Source: Eucalyptus grandis
Taxonomy: Eukaryota > Streptophyta > Magnoliopsida > Myrtales > Myrtaceae
Length of the DNA stretch: 64,000 bases
Assembly: GCF_016545825.1 (NCBI RefSeq)
Contig: NC_052622.1
Coordinates: 4,717,001-4,781,000 of the forward strand
Direction of reading: 5' to 3'
Shown: piece after piece, positions 24,295-36,239 of the stretch
Position numbering within the stretch: the stretch's first letter is position 1
Layout: every line of letters begins with the position of its first letter
Made by a program: the position numbers and the translations under genes
The notes under the pieces: generated by a model
Database searches by the model: none
Seen by the model: only the letters and a program-made list of their open reading frames with translations
What the model was told of the DNA's origin: nothing

Positions 24295-25197
24295 TGTTGG
24301 AGAAATCTTCTTGAAGTGTTTTGAAGTTGACAAATCGTTTCTATCGCCTAGTCTGGCTTGCGGGCTCTACGGCTATTTAAAGTCCGAAGACCTTGGGACA
24401 GCCGTTTCAAGACTCAAAGTCTATCCTCATTGGACAGTCTCTAATCCGTTGAAGAAAGGTTATCCGAACTGTATGTTTCGTTGAGGATTTAACCTTATCA
24501 ACTCGGAGAAGATCTCATGGCTGGAGAAGACATAAACTGAGTCCTTTGATTGATCGAAGATTGATTCGATAACTGAAGATCCGGTGATTGCCTAAATATT
24601 ATTGGAAGGTTCTCGCGGGAAACCGAGATCCGATTGTATGGGCGAATAGGATTGATGGGTTATCAACACGTTCCTTTAATAGCTTGAACAATCTTCCTAA
24701 TTAATTCCGTCCAACGGGTAGATTGGAGGAATTCTTTGTAAGTGCCAACGGGTATGATGGCATAAAGGAGTATATAAGGAAGACTGTCTTAGTTGTTCAA
24801 GGTGTGCGCGATAGAATAATTCCAAAGTCTAAAGCTCCTTTTTGTTTAGACAAATCCTTTGAGCGAATACTTGTATACGAAAGAGAGAGTATATATTTGT
24901 GAGAAATCTTGAGGAGGTGTGGTAGAACATCTACACTGTGGAATCAAGGCAAAGCTGTGCTGTAACCTCTTTCTTATTCATAGTGGAATCCAACCAATAG
25001 GTCACAAGGTGAAGAAGAGGACGTAGGCTTGATATAAGCCGAACCACTATAAACCGCGTGTTAAATTTTCTCTTGAAAAACTCTTAGTTTTACTTTGATT
25101 ATCGTTTCCTCCAACTGTCTGGTATTGTGCAATTGTTTGAGAAAAATTCTTTATATACCTATTCACCCCCCTCTAGGTACTCATACTAGCAATATCA
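24295..25197 (+). repeat. 3' LTR of the SIRE-like element
   Basis: It begins TGTTGGAGAAATC right after the polypurine tract and ends GCAATATCA. Its sequence matches the 5' LTR and, in reverse complement, 25741-26666. It shows scattered single-base indels against the 5' LTR. Confidence 0.92.
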
Positions 25198-26841
25198 ACG
25201 TGGAATCTTGCCTTGAATTGGATGCTATGCATGAACAGTGGTCGTATTGGGCAGATGAGGATTCCTTGTTAATGCTCTTCGCCTTATAAATTCAATGCTT
25301 TTCTGGGGCTGATGCACTCGGTCTGGTGTACATTTCTTAGAGCTTGCCGAAATTTCACAGCATTAGACTTGCAAAACAAGCTGTGACAATGATTTTTAGC
25401 AGAATCGGCTGACCCTGCTTCTTATGGTTTGCTATCAAGTATGTGTACCTTGGCTGGTCTATGGGAAGATGCAGCAGCAATCAGAAACAAGATGAAACTG
25501 AAATGTCTTACAAGCTGGTGGTAGCTAGATTCAAATGACAAATATAGTTCACAAGTTCTATGTGGGAGACACTTCGGCACTGGAGATCTATTATGAACAT
25601 GACCGATTGGCTAGTAGAATAAGGAAACTGGGTTATGTTCTGAATACCAAATTTGTTCTTTATGATGTCGGGGAGGGACAAAAGGAACAATATTTGCTCC
25701 AGCATCATGAAAAAATTGGTGTTATTTTTGGCCTTGTAAGTGAGATAGCTAGTATAAGCACCTAGAGGGGGGTGAATAAGTGCACAAACAATTTATCGAG
25801 ATACGGAAGCGATTCTTGGCAAATGATAGAAAGGAAATTCTCTCTTGATTAACAGAATGAAATACGATCAAGGTAAAGAGAGTAAGGAAGAGAAAATTGA
25901 ACACAAGATTTATAGTGGTTCGGCTTATTCCAAGCCTACGTCCACTCTTCCGCACTGACAGCCCACCGGCTGGATTTCACTATGATCAAAAGAGAAGTTA
26001 CAGCATAGCTTTGCCTTGATTCCACAAAGATGTTCTACCACACCTCCTCAAGGTTTCTCACAAATATAGACTCTCTTTTGTATACAAGTATTCGCTCAAA
26101 GTGATTGTCTAAACAACAAGAAGCTTCAGACTTTGGAATTCTTCTATCGCGCACACCTCGAACAACTAAGAACGTCTTCCTTATATACTCCTTTATGCCA
26201 TCATACCCGTTGGCACTTACCAAAGGAATTCCTCCAATCTACCCGTTGGACGGAATCAATTAGGAAGATTGTTCGAGCTATTAAAGGAACGTGTCGATAG
26301 CCCATCAATCCTATTCGCCCATACAATCGGATCTCGGTTTCCATAAGTAGAACCTTCCAAGAATATTTAGGCAATCATCGAATCTTCAATCATCGAATCA
26401 ATCTCGATCAATCAAAGGATTCCGTTACGTCTTTTCCAGCCACGAGATCTTCTCCAGTTGATAAGGTTGAATCCTTAACGAAACATCCAGTTCTGGATAA
26501 CCTTTCTTCAACGGATTAGAGACGATCAATGAGGATAAACTTTGAGTCTTGAGTCTGGCTGTGTGGAGGTCTTCAGACTTTAAATATCAGAGTCTGCAAA
26601 TCTTCAGACTAGACTGATGGAACCGTTTTGTCAGCTTCAAAACACTTCAAGAAGATTTCTCCAACAGTAAGCACCTTCAGTCCAAAATCTGTTAGGGGTT
26701 TAAGAATCTCCACATTTGCAGAGATTGTCATTCTGTGATCAAGTATATCTCCATGGCAACTGGAGATCTATATTCATAAGTGATGCATACCACTTCCATC
26801 ATTTTGCGGACGGAACATGCTCATGCAATGACTACTGGTGA
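25198..26841 (+). pseudogene. 3' end of a PPR-DYW gene, split by a solo LTR
   Basis: After the retrotransposon the DNA reads, in several frames, like the end of a plant PPR protein of the DYW subclass (organelle C-to-U RNA editing factors). An E-domain piece has GLLSSMYTLAGLWEDAAAIR at about 25419-25480 in a spliced frame. The DYW domain N-terminus has IVHKFYVGDTSALEIYYEHD, RIRKLGYVLNTKFVLYDVG and EQYLLQHHEKIGVIFGLVS (25541-25740). The domain resumes after the LTR at 26672 and ends DAYHFHHFADGTCSCNDYW, stop TGA 26839-26841. Frameshifts and in-frame stops are numerous. The N-terminal repeats are missing; any upstream part would lie beyond the 25197 LTR. Confidence 0.88.
25741..26666 (-). mobile_element. 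Solo LTR of the SIRE-like family inside the PPR-DYW pseudogene
   Basis: It is the reverse complement of the LTR at 24295-25197, running TGAGATAGCTAGTA... to ...ATTTCTCCAACA. It is flanked by a perfect 5-bp target duplication GTAAG (25736-25740 and 26667-26671). No internal element sequence remains, so unequal recombination between its LTRs is likely. DYW coding sequence continues directly on both sides. Confidence 0.93.
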
Positions 26842-28344
26842 CGATGCTTCTTAACTTGTCTCGTTCATTGTCTAAATCAAATCTCTGTTTTAGATTTTTC
26901 CCCCTTGTTCCTATGTTACTTGAACCAGGATTCTACCATTTCTCTAGCAAGCACAACAACATAAATATCATGTTTTGAAATGTATATGTAGTTTGTACTC
27001 CTACTGTCAAAATACCAAGCAGAAGACCTCAAAATGGATCTCGCTAACTTTCAGCAATGTGATTCATGAAATCTAAACAGTCATGCTTTTGCCTTTGGAT
27101 TTTCCTGGAGTGTGCAGTTTTTTGATACTAGAAATATTTGTTCTGTTCTATTGCTAGCATTCCCAATATGCAGTCCTGATGCCCCATAATTCGTTCATTG
27201 GCTGAAAATTCTGTATGATTTTTGTTTTGGAAATTTTGATTGTAATGCCTCCAACTTGTAGTTAGTTTACATTTTCGGATGTGGCAATTTCTATTGCTTT
27301 TTCATCTTCAAGTTCAACTATGCGATCATGTATATGTTGCTACAACATTTCCCAGACTGTTGCAGGGTGGATAATTTTAGGAAAGTGGTGATTGAGAAGA
27401 AACAAGAGTACCTTACGTGTGTAAACAATGGTTTGAAACCGAGGGGCATGATCCGTGAGGGGTTCATGCAGTGATCAAGCATTCGCAGTATTGCATCTAC
27501 TAGTCAGGGAGAAGAATGTTTTTTGTCAAATAGGGCATCATCCCTGATGTACATCTTAGCTCCTTATTGTTCCTCTGCAAGGCTTCTACTATACAATATT
27601 GGACTTATGAGAGCAGGGAAAGCAACAGGTACTCATTACTGTTTCCCCTCAGCAAATGACTGAATATAATCTAAAGGTGTTCAACTAGAATGCACACCGT
27701 AACTGCTATGTTGTTTCCAGCAATGTGGCAATTATGATCATCTAAACATACGATTCCTATCAAAGAATGTTACTGTCCTCTGAGGCAAGAATTGATGAGG
27801 CAAATAACATTATGCCACACCGCATGCCATAAGCTGACAAAGCCACTTGCACTCTCGAACAATGCATGTGTTTAAACTAGTGCAGATAACAGAGTTCGCA
27901 AAGGTAAATAATGTGCACAAGCAGGTAATTTGGATTAAGAATCTTATGATGTAGGTAAGTGGCTTTCAGATAGATTTTCTTACCGATTCTCAAAATTCTT
28001 CACGCTCACTGGAGAATCATCCTGATAAGAATGACCACTCGTTGTGACAAGAGGCTGTGGAGCTTTCTCTTCCAGTTCCATTCAGTTTTATTGACGTTTG
28101 TTGCTCCATTGCACTATGAAAGGAGGACGAGAACAATTGAAACCTCACGTAATAAAGTGTTCAAAGTACGACAACCAGACTTGTCTAGATGGCAGAATTC
28201 ATAGGCTGAGCTTCAAGGTCTACATAAACCGACCTCCAGAAGCAAACATAACAGATGGCCATGGCCTCACTTAGGAGGGCACTCGTCAAGAGGCTCGAGG
28301 AGCTGGAAGAGAACTTGGAAAAACGTTCCCGAGTCAAAGGCGAG
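26842..28344. other. Former 3' region of the PPR gene; no gene identified
   Basis: It is T-rich, non-repetitive DNA resembling introns or 3'-flanking sequence of the PPR pseudogene. Two small patches are open: 27369-27475 (after a possible acceptor TGTTGCAG) and ATG 28252 (MAMASLRRALVKRLEELEEN, about 30 codons). The latter continues the segment paralogous to 60940-61000. Neither can be assigned. Confidence 0.5.
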
Positions 28345-28347
28345 TAA

Positions 28348-29136
28348 GGGCGCGTTTGGTAACGATTCTGTTCCCGGAAGTAGATTCTGATTAGAACTGA
28401 TTCTTTTTTATTCTGTTCCCGGGAACTGATTCTAAGCATTTTAAGCCGTTTGGTAACTGTCCAAAATTTCTGATTCTGGAATAGAATTGCGTTTGGTACC
28501 GTGCTCATTAATTCTGTTCTAAATCAATTTCTTTTAATTTTTAAATAATTTTTTACTTTTCTTTTTTCCTTTTTCATCTTCTTCTTCTTTCTTGTGGCCG
28601 GGTCGCCGGATGAGGGCCTGGCAGGAGGCCGGCCCTCGTCGGTTGAGCCTCGCCGAGGCTCGGCCTCGCTAGGGCCCGAGGCGAGGCCTCGCTGTGCCAT
28701 CGGCGGGCTGGGCGAGCTCATCGGTGGCCAGCGAGCCTCGCCCGGCCACCGGTGGGGTTGGACAAGCCTCACCTGGCCATCGGTGGGGTTGGGCAAGCCT
28801 CGGGCTGGGCATCGCGAGGTTGCCCAGCCCTACCCAGCCTCGCCTCGGTGGCCGGCGGTAGCGGCCAGCGGCGGACGGTGGATGGCGGCGGCGGGCGGCG
28901 GACGGTGGCGAGCGGTGGACAGCGGTTGTGAGATGGCCGAAGGGAAGAAGAAGAGTTCTTAATTTTGATTCTCAAATTCATTCCCGGAACAAGAATCAAC
29001 TTTTTTTTTGTTCTTGATTCTATTCCCAATCTGTTCCGGGAACAAAAATTTTACCAAACGCGATTCTAGGCCCAAACTGATTCCGGGAACAAAGAATCAG
29101 AATTTGGCCCTGTTTGGATAATTGCCAAACAAGGCC
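28348..29136. mobile_element. Non-autonomous PIF/Harbinger-like DNA transposon
   Basis: It is flanked by the 3-bp target duplication TAA (28345-28347, 29137-29139); the uninterrupted paralogue near 60990-61010 confirms the empty site. Its ends are imperfect inverted repeats: GGGCGCGTTTGGTAAC against GGCCTTGTTTGGCAAT. Subterminal 'tgttcccgg' words occur in opposite orientations at both sides. The middle (about 28595-28930) is very GC-rich and open in both strands, but repetitive in composition (CTCGCC, CGGTGG) and unlike any transposase. Confidence 0.82.
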
Positions 29137-29139
29137 TAA

Positions 29140-29800
29140 AGGAGAATTTGGGCGTAAATTGCGTATCAGTTCCTGTTGCGGAGGAAACAACTATTGACAT
29201 AGCGTTGTACTTAATTTGAGGTCATATGGCATGGATTGCTCCCTGTCATCGTGAACTTCCCCCATCACAATGATGTAAATACAGCTACAAATTCTATGCA
29301 ACATCTCTTTTTGCTTGCTGCATATTGGGTCAGATACAGTGCTAGATACAAAGTACCTCTGCTTATTCTTTGATCTGCGACATTTTCACCTCTGTTCTGT
29401 GGGAAAAAACCGGCTCTCGCTGGATTTTCCTGGTCATTATATTTCTAGAGCTTTGGGATTCTCTTCTGAAAATTTTGTTTTCTTTACATACTTCATTACT
29501 TCCGTAGTTGTTTTAGTAAAAATAGCGTTAGTTGATGTTAATTCGAAATTTTCCATGGTTAGCATAGTGACAGGCGAGGCATTTTCCCAAGAACTGATAA
29601 GTCATTGGAAAATTACGGAGCGTTCGTACTTTTTTTATCGTCATTTCTCTGCTTGACTGTTTACTCTTATCAATCAAAACTTTCAGTTTGTTAGGGAGCC
29701 TCGAGGAAAACGATTCTGGAACAAAGCGACTTGAGAATTCATCTAAAGATGATGGAGTGAAATGCTTGGAATAAATAAAAGTTCTAAGTTAACCTTCTTA
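29140..29800 (+). repeat. Paralogous segment with open frame, copy 1
   Basis: It aligns with 61000-61640. Within it, 29315-29656 is an open frame of 113 codons (YLCLFFDL, LDFPGHYISRALGF). The second copy is open in the same frame over the same interval, and the two length differences checked are multiples of three (6 and 9 bases). That hints at coding ancestry. No known domain was recognised; the many Phe/Leu codons may only reflect T-rich DNA. Confidence 0.45.
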
Positions 29801-29839
29801 ATGGTTTGCTTATGATATCATGGAAGCCGAACATACTTG

Positions 29840-32300
29840 ATGGTATTAAATTTAGATTAGACATATTTAAGTCTCGTCTAATAAAAAGACACAACAATGC
29901 ATCCATTAACTATAAATCTAGTGTGCAACGATCCTAAACTGGTTTTACCACTACTATATATTGTCAGCGTACCAAGTGTCTTCGCTAATGGACATTTGTG
30001 CATCCACATTGCCAGTTGTCACCCAAAGCCACAACCTATCAACCATGACTCGACAACTCACTGCCTTGTGCAATTGAGATCCTCAATTCCCTCTCCCAAG
30101 AACTAACTTGAGTACCGCGGGCCGATCCAGCCTTTACCTGAATTCCGTGATCCAGATTGATTAATGCAATGGATTTCTGGCTGATTCGGTTATTCTTAAA
30201 TTGGGCATCAACGGTTTGGCACCGTTTGTGGAAACAAAATCTCGAGATGATACTCATGTACTCGGAACTTTTTAAGGATTTTCTAAAATAAGTCTCGTAA
30301 TAATTCCCCTTTTCTATTGCTACCTAAGCAGAACAGGAAACCGAGAGGGGTAAAATTTGCATTAGAATCAGCTCCGATGGAAATCGTCTTTTGGGAAATT
30401 GTTGGGATTGCGCCCCTACTATAATCGACCGGAAAGAGCATGGGTGCAATAAAGGTATATCGATCCGAACCAGGAATTTATTAAAAATATACTTGTACAT
30501 TTAACAGCAAGCACGATTTCGTCTCATTTTTTATCCTTCCAGAACGCCTTTTCATAAAATAAAGCTAACCATTAAAAGGATAACTATCTTAGTATTTTTC
30601 TTTGATGTATCTATGAAAATCTGCGCACGCGCCCAACTCCAGCACTTAATAAGAAAGTACTCTAATTTCCAAAATATTAGCTAGCCATAACACCCAATTT
30701 AAAAGAGTAAAGAATAAAGGGTAATACAGATGACGTTCCTAAAGGGAAAAAGAAAAAAAGAAGATAACAAAAAGCAAATCTTCACCGTCATTACAATCAT
30801 CTGGCCTGCGGCTTTGTCAGAAAACTCATACAAAGAGTCCTTGAAAACGATCCGACTGACTGAATTCCTCAACAGCGCTTTTTGGCTCCTTATCAGCGTC
30901 GACGCGAGCTGCCGTTTCAGTTCATAGCTCCTCCACTGTCTCCTGCTGAAGCGCCTTAGCCTCTATAATGAGAGATGCCAATTGTCTGTCGTATAAACAA
31001 CCATAATTCGTGATGAATTCAGCAAATCAATATAAAGCCACCCAAAACATACTTATGGCATTCGAAACGGATTTTCCGCTCAGGCCGCCGTGCCTCAAAG
31101 GATCAAAAGGGTGCTCAATACTCAAAAGCGTCTCCAACTACTGTCTTAGTGAATAGCCAATAGATCAGTATAGTTTCATATGATATATGTTAAAAGTTTC
31201 TCAGAATGTATCAATTATTATTTATTAATTATTTGAGCCTGTTTGATTGAGGTAATAGTTCGGTTATGTGTTAATAGGAACATATATACATGCTATTTTC
31301 TAATCAATTTACAACATGTGCTTTGTACAAAATGTATAGTCATTATTTCAGCATTTTTAACGAGTGTCATAAGGACACGCTAATATGATTCTTTCAATGT
31401 CACACCATTTTCTTCCGAAAGTAACCTAACGATGAAAGTCTTGTGACCAATTAAATCTAAAAGCGAGAAAGCACGATTCTCGTGGGCTTTCAAAAGCAAG
31501 TCCGTCGATTCTTCCTTTTTTTCTTAATTTTGAACCCTGTGCAAAGTTCAATAAAGTAAATCAACCCTATCAAATATAGCCAAACCAGAGTTTTATTCTG
31601 CATCTATATAGCTTTTTAATACAAAATTGGTTCATTGAATCAATCCGCCAGGGGTAAAATAGAAGTGGAGATCAAAAGAGATATCACTAGTTTGCAATGA
31701 TTGCACCCATTGCGCGCACTAATCTCCAATCCACATCAAAGGCGAATGTGGTTGCTTTTGTCTTCAATAATTCTTGCTAAGAATGATATACTCCGTATCG
31801 TGCCCGCCAATCATTAGGTTAATTAAATTTTGATAGAAAATGTAAAGACTATTACTTAGAAAGTCATTAAGACCCACTATTTCTTCAAGCTGTCCCTACA
31901 TGTACTATACCATCTATATATAGCTGTACCACAAGGCTAAAATTTATACTCAAGCAACTATAGTCATTCTTGGCTCTTGGCACGTGCCTTGCAAGAATAC
32001 AATTGTAGTAGACATATATGATTTTGATTTTAAGCAGAGCAAAGGAGAGGGTATTTTATGTAACTATTATGCACATTAACTATTGCAAATTTATACATTT
32101 TAAGTTTAAATTTTTTTTTTTTCAGATTTACTCAGTAAAACATGTAGTTGTTCATGGCTACGTTGGCTATAACGCCATGCATTATACCCTTATCATATGA
32201 GATACTTTTCTTTTAGGATTATATATTTCACAAAATGATTCATCCATGTAACAAATTGGAATTACATCTAAAGTTTGTGACTCAATTTAGCAAATATGAA
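29840..32300. repeat. Duplicated intergenic block, copy 2
   Basis: It is the uninterrupted counterpart of 290-1468 plus 10577-12140. It contains a decayed signal-peptide-like frame at 31473, where the start is ACG and a frame break follows. It serves as the empty-site control for the copia insertion at 1474. No gene is present. Confidence 0.78.
31473..31550 (+). pseudogene. Signal-peptide-like small ORF, copy D (decayed)
   Basis: It aligns with copies A-C ('gattctcgtgggctttcaaaagcaag', 'cgattctt'), but the initiation codon is ACG and there are indels before the Ala/Lys end ('ctgtgcaaagtt'). The potential splice donor is also changed. Confidence 0.45.
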
Positions 32301-32335
32301 ATACATATCAAGTGATCAAGCACTGACAACGGAAC

Positions 32336-33790
32336 AGAAAATTTCAAAGTCGGCGGAGTAAAAGGAGGGATGAGGGAAAAGAAAAATGGAAGAAAGCAAA
32401 AAGAAGAAGGACAATGCGTTAGTCGATGGGAAGTGGACCCAACAATCAGGTGGAGAAAGTGCAAGCAAAGCAGAGATAGTGGAGAAGGAAAGATGAAATG
32501 TGGAAAAGATCCTTTGAATTTTTATGGTTGTAAATTTTGTAGATGCATTGAGTATATATCTATGTGATTAAAGTGGGGCTCAACTAGTGGTCAGCCAGCT
32601 TTTGTTGAACAAGGGCCTCAACAAACCAGGAAATGGTTTTCATATTAAGGTAGCTCCCCTAATGTGAAACGTCTATGCTTCCCAGAAAAATTTCGAAGTC
32701 GGTGGAGTAGAAGAAGGGATGAGGGGAAAAAAAGGAAGAAAGCAATAAGAAGAAGGATACTGTGTGTTTGTTGATGGGAAGTGGACCCAACAATCAAGTG
32801 GAGAAAGCAGAAGCAAAGTGGAGATAGTGGAGATGGAAAGATGAAATGTGGAAGCAAATCCTTTGAATTCTTAATGGGTATAAATTTTCTAGATGTACTG
32901 ATTATATTTCTATGTGATTAAAGCGAGGCTCAACAAGGGGTCAGCTAGCTTTTGTTGAACAAGGGACTCGACAAATCTAGAAATTCTTAAAAGCGGGAAA
33001 TGGTTTTCATATTAGGGTAGCTCCCCTAATGTGAAACGTTTATGCTTCCTAGAAAAATTTCAAAGTCGGTGGAGTAGAAGAAGGGATGAGGAAAAAAAAA
33101 AGAAAAAGGAAGAAAGCAATAAGAAGAAGGATGGTGCGTGTTTGTTTATGGGATGCGGACCCAACAATCAGGTGGAGGAAGTGGAAGCAAAGTGGAGATA
33201 GTGGAGAAGGAAAGATGAAATGCGGAAGATCCTTTGAATTCTTTATGGACCTAAATTTTCTAGATGCACTAAGGATATATCTATGTTATTAAAGTAGGGC
33301 TCAACTAGGGGTCAGTTAGCGTTTGTTGAACAAGGAGTTGGACAAACCCAAAAAGTCTTAAAAGCAGGAAATAGTTTTCATTCTAGGGTAGCTTCCCTAA
33401 TGTAAAATGTCTATGCTTCCCAGAAAAATTTCAAAATCAGTGGAGTAGAAGAAGGGATGAGGGGGAAACAAAAGGAAGAAAGCAATAAGAAGAAGGCTAG
33501 TGCGTGTTTGTTGATGGGATGTGAACCCAACAATCAGGTCGAGAAAGTGGACGCAAAGTAGAGATAGTGGAGAAGGAACGATGAAATGTGGAAGAAGATC
33601 CTATGAATTTTGGGCATAAATTTTCTAGATGCGCTGAGTATATGGTTATGTGATTAAAGCAGGGCTCAACTAGGGGTCAGCCAGCTTTTGTTGAACAAGG
33701 GGCTCAATAAACCCAAAAAGTCTTAAAAGTAGGAAATGGTTTTCATATTAGGGTAGCTCCCTCAATGTGAAAGTTCTATGCTTCCTAGTC
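32336..33790. repeat. Tandem repeat of about 367 bp, four units
   Basis: The motif 'aaaatttcaaagtcggtggagtagaag' starts units at about 32336, 32687, 33054 and 33421 (spacings 351, 367, 367). Each unit holds 'gacccaacaatca', 'gtggagatagtggagaaggaaagatgaaatg', 'ggggtcag..agcttttgttgaacaagg' and 'agggtagctcccctaatgtgaaacg'. Related single units lie at about 35215-35330, 46380-46560, 48240-48650 and 62800. The short purine-rich ORFs inside are not genes. Confidence 0.9.
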
Positions 33791-35330
33791 TGTAATATTC
33801 TTTTCAAGATCTTGAACCTAAAGATTTGTTGGATATAGTATGGCTTTGTTAAGCCGAGTATGCTTGATTGTAAGCATTGAAATGATTGACTTGGGATTGA
33901 CTTGAGTCCCCCCATTGGATCGCACTAGTTATTGTATGGCCGAGCTATAGCAAGTTGTCCATCATGTCCCACACAAGATGCTCCTAGTGATAAGGACCCA
34001 TAGATCGTGATGGACATTAGTTAATTAATGTAAAGCCAATAGGAAGAACACTCTTATCATATCTGAAACTAATTTACCACTCGAGTTGCCATGCCTCAAA
34101 AGCATTGAAGAGATGCTCAAGACTCAAAAGTGTAATATAAGCTCTAACTACCATTATGGTGAGTAGTCAATATATTAATACAATTTCATGTCGTAAATGT
34201 TAAAAGGTTTCTTAGGATTGATTGGTTAGGATTGAAAAATCATCTCTCAAGATTTATAATTAAAAAAAAAGCCCCGTTTGATTAAGGCAAGATTTCAGGG
34301 AATGCATATGAGTCCTATATTATGTCCATTTGCAACATGCATTTTTTTACATAAAGCATATTCGCTATTGTCATCATTATTAATGAGTATCACAGAGGAC
34401 GCGTTAATATGATTCTATCAAATGTTACACCCTTTTCTTAGTTCAAAAGTGACGGCTACATAAGGCACGACAAAAGGTCTTGTAACTAATTAAATCTAAA
34501 GGTGAGAAAGCATGATTTCCATGCGCTTTCAAAAAGCGATTATGTCGATTCTACCAATTTTCTTGCTTTTGAATTCTCTCTTTGGTGCCAGACCCAAAAA
34601 AAAAGAAAAGAAAAGGAATTCTCTCTTTGGTGCAAAGTTCAATAACATAAAGAGGCCACACAACAACAAAGAATGATATTGTCTTCAAGAAGTATGTGTT
34701 GCTTTTGTCTTCGATAATTCTAAAAGTAAGTGTCCCTCCTGATTTTTCTAAGAATGGTATCCTCTTAGCGAGCCCTGTCAATCATTAGGGTAATTAAATT
34801 TTCAATAAAGAAATTATGATCCACTATTGCTTCAAATTGTTCCTACATAAATCTTATCAGTATTTAGCTGTACTTGCCACATGCATTGCAAGAATGCAAC
34901 TATAGTACAAATGTATATGATTTTGTTTTTGAGCGGCGTATAGGAGAGGTAATTTTTTATGTAACTACCATGCACATAAACTATTGTAAATTTATACATT
35001 TTAACTTCCAATAAGGATTTTTACAGATTTGCTTGGCAAGACATGTAGTTATTTATGACTAAGTTGATGGCATTGTGCTATATATAATTGTATCATGAGA
35101 TACTTTTCTTATATCGATTCTTTCTTTTATGAGATGATTCTACCGTGTAAAAAATTGAATTATTTTTAAAGTTCATGACTTAAATTTAGAAAATATGGCG
35201 TACATATCTAATGGAACAGAAAAAAAAATCAAAGATGGTGGACAAAAAGAAGGGAGGAGAAAAAAATAGAAAAAAGAAGATAAGAAGAAAGATAGTGAGT
35301 ATAACGGAAGGAAGTGATGGGTAAAGTAGC
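33790..35330. repeat. Duplicated intergenic block, copy 3
   Basis: It shares 'ttttcaagatcttgaacctaaagatttgttggat' and 'gattgacttgggattgactt' with 62890-63020, and the following 'ccatgcctcaaaagc', 'aatagccaatagat'-like and 'gcatgatt' elements with copies 1 and 2. It contains signal-peptide-like copy E. No other gene was seen. Confidence 0.72.
34512..34676 (+). other. Signal-peptide-like small ORF, copy E (longest)
   Basis: ATG 34512 to TGA 34674-34676, 54 codons. The start MISMRFQKAIMSILPIFLLL, then NSLFGAR, is the same layout as copies A-C. Here an A-rich insertion and a repeat of 'aattctctctttggtgc' (first at 34572, again at 34617) extend the frame into a basic Lys/Arg/Asn-rich tail. No splice donor is retained at the usual place. 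Start and hydrophobic core are well kept, but the tail may be an accident of the insertion. The family is not recognised. Confidence 0.4.
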
Positions 35331-36239
35331 ATCTATACCAACACGTGACATGACACAACATGACATGTTGACACGTTATTTCTCAAAAGAATAAAGAATT
35401 CTGACACGTTGTATATTAAATATATATTTTATATATACTTGATAAATTATTATTTTTATTATTATTTTGATCAAATTAATTTAATTCAAATTCACAAATG
35501 AATAAAAAAAAAAGAGCCTAAATGAATTTACACCAAAAACATTAATCCACCGTTTGGTAATATCATTCATTTTTTCAATTTGACAAATTCAACTCCATTC
35601 CAATAATTCATAAAACTTGGAGGGAAAAAAAAACAAGCAATCCATATTCCGGACTTGCATATCAAAGCGTGTCGAAAGAGAAGAGAAAAAAAAATTTGGG
35701 AGAGTCGAGAAGAGAAGAGAAGATTAGGTTTTTCTTTGTTTTCTTTTTTTTTTGATGACCCGAAAATGAGAATCCAAGAAGAGAATACAGAAGAATAGCA
35801 ACGCCTCGGGATTCGAACTCCTCCCATTCTTTTTCCTTACATTATTTTTTTCCTTATTATTTTTTATTTTATTATTTTTTATATATTTACATTTTGATCT
35901 ATCATTTATTGAAAATTTTTAAAATTGACCTTGTGCATGTCAAAATCACATGTTGAAATTTTGAACTCACATGTCAAAATTTCAGACCGACGTGTTGGGA
36001 AAATTGATCAAGTGTTTAATTTTCAATACCTATTGAACACCTATTGGCTAATGTCAAAGAGTGTTGGAGGGTGTCGGATATGTGTTAGATATGTGTTGGA
36101 GTGTTCAATATGATATAAAGACTTTCAGAGAGTGTCAGTACTTTTTAGGGAGAGAAAGGGAGATGTGAAAACGTGTCTTTTGAATTTGCTGGTGATTAAA
36201 GGTCGTCTCTGTTCGGGTTGGAAACGGCTCAAAAAAAAA
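35331..36239. other. AT-rich intergenic DNA upstream of LRK gene 1
   Basis: It holds low-complexity A/T tracts, a cluster of 'acacgttg'/'gacatgttgacacg' words (35335-35415) and 'gtgttggagtgttcaat' words (36060-36110). A tRNA B-box-like GTTCGAATCCC (minus, about 35808-35820) has no matching A box. No gene was seen. Confidence 0.6.

Larger units (their letters stand above)
15767..25197 (+). mobile_element. SIRE/Maximus-like Ty1-copia retrotransposon
   Basis: The direct LTRs are about 0.9 kb (5' copy truncated by the gap, ending at 16606; 3' copy 24295-25197). Between them lie gag, pol and an extra ORF, all on the plus strand. The order GAG-pre-integrase, integrase, RT, RNase H shows copia; the length of the region between pol and the 3' LTR (about 2.9 kb) and the gag type point to the SIRE/Maximus lineage. 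The polypurine tract AAAAATGGGGAGAT (24281-24294) abuts the 3' LTR. Frameshifts and stops throughout make this copy non-autonomous. The left flank and target duplication are lost in the gap; the right flank is ACGTG. Confidence 0.9.

Noticed and set aside
28594..28962. Open frame of 122 codons in the GC-rich core of the Harbinger-like element
   Set aside because: Both strands are open, composition is CTCGCC/CGGTGG repetitive, and no domain is visible.
35800..35830. tRNA B-box-like GTTCGAATCCC on the minus strand
   Set aside because: No A box, cloverleaf or acceptor stem could be found at the right distance.
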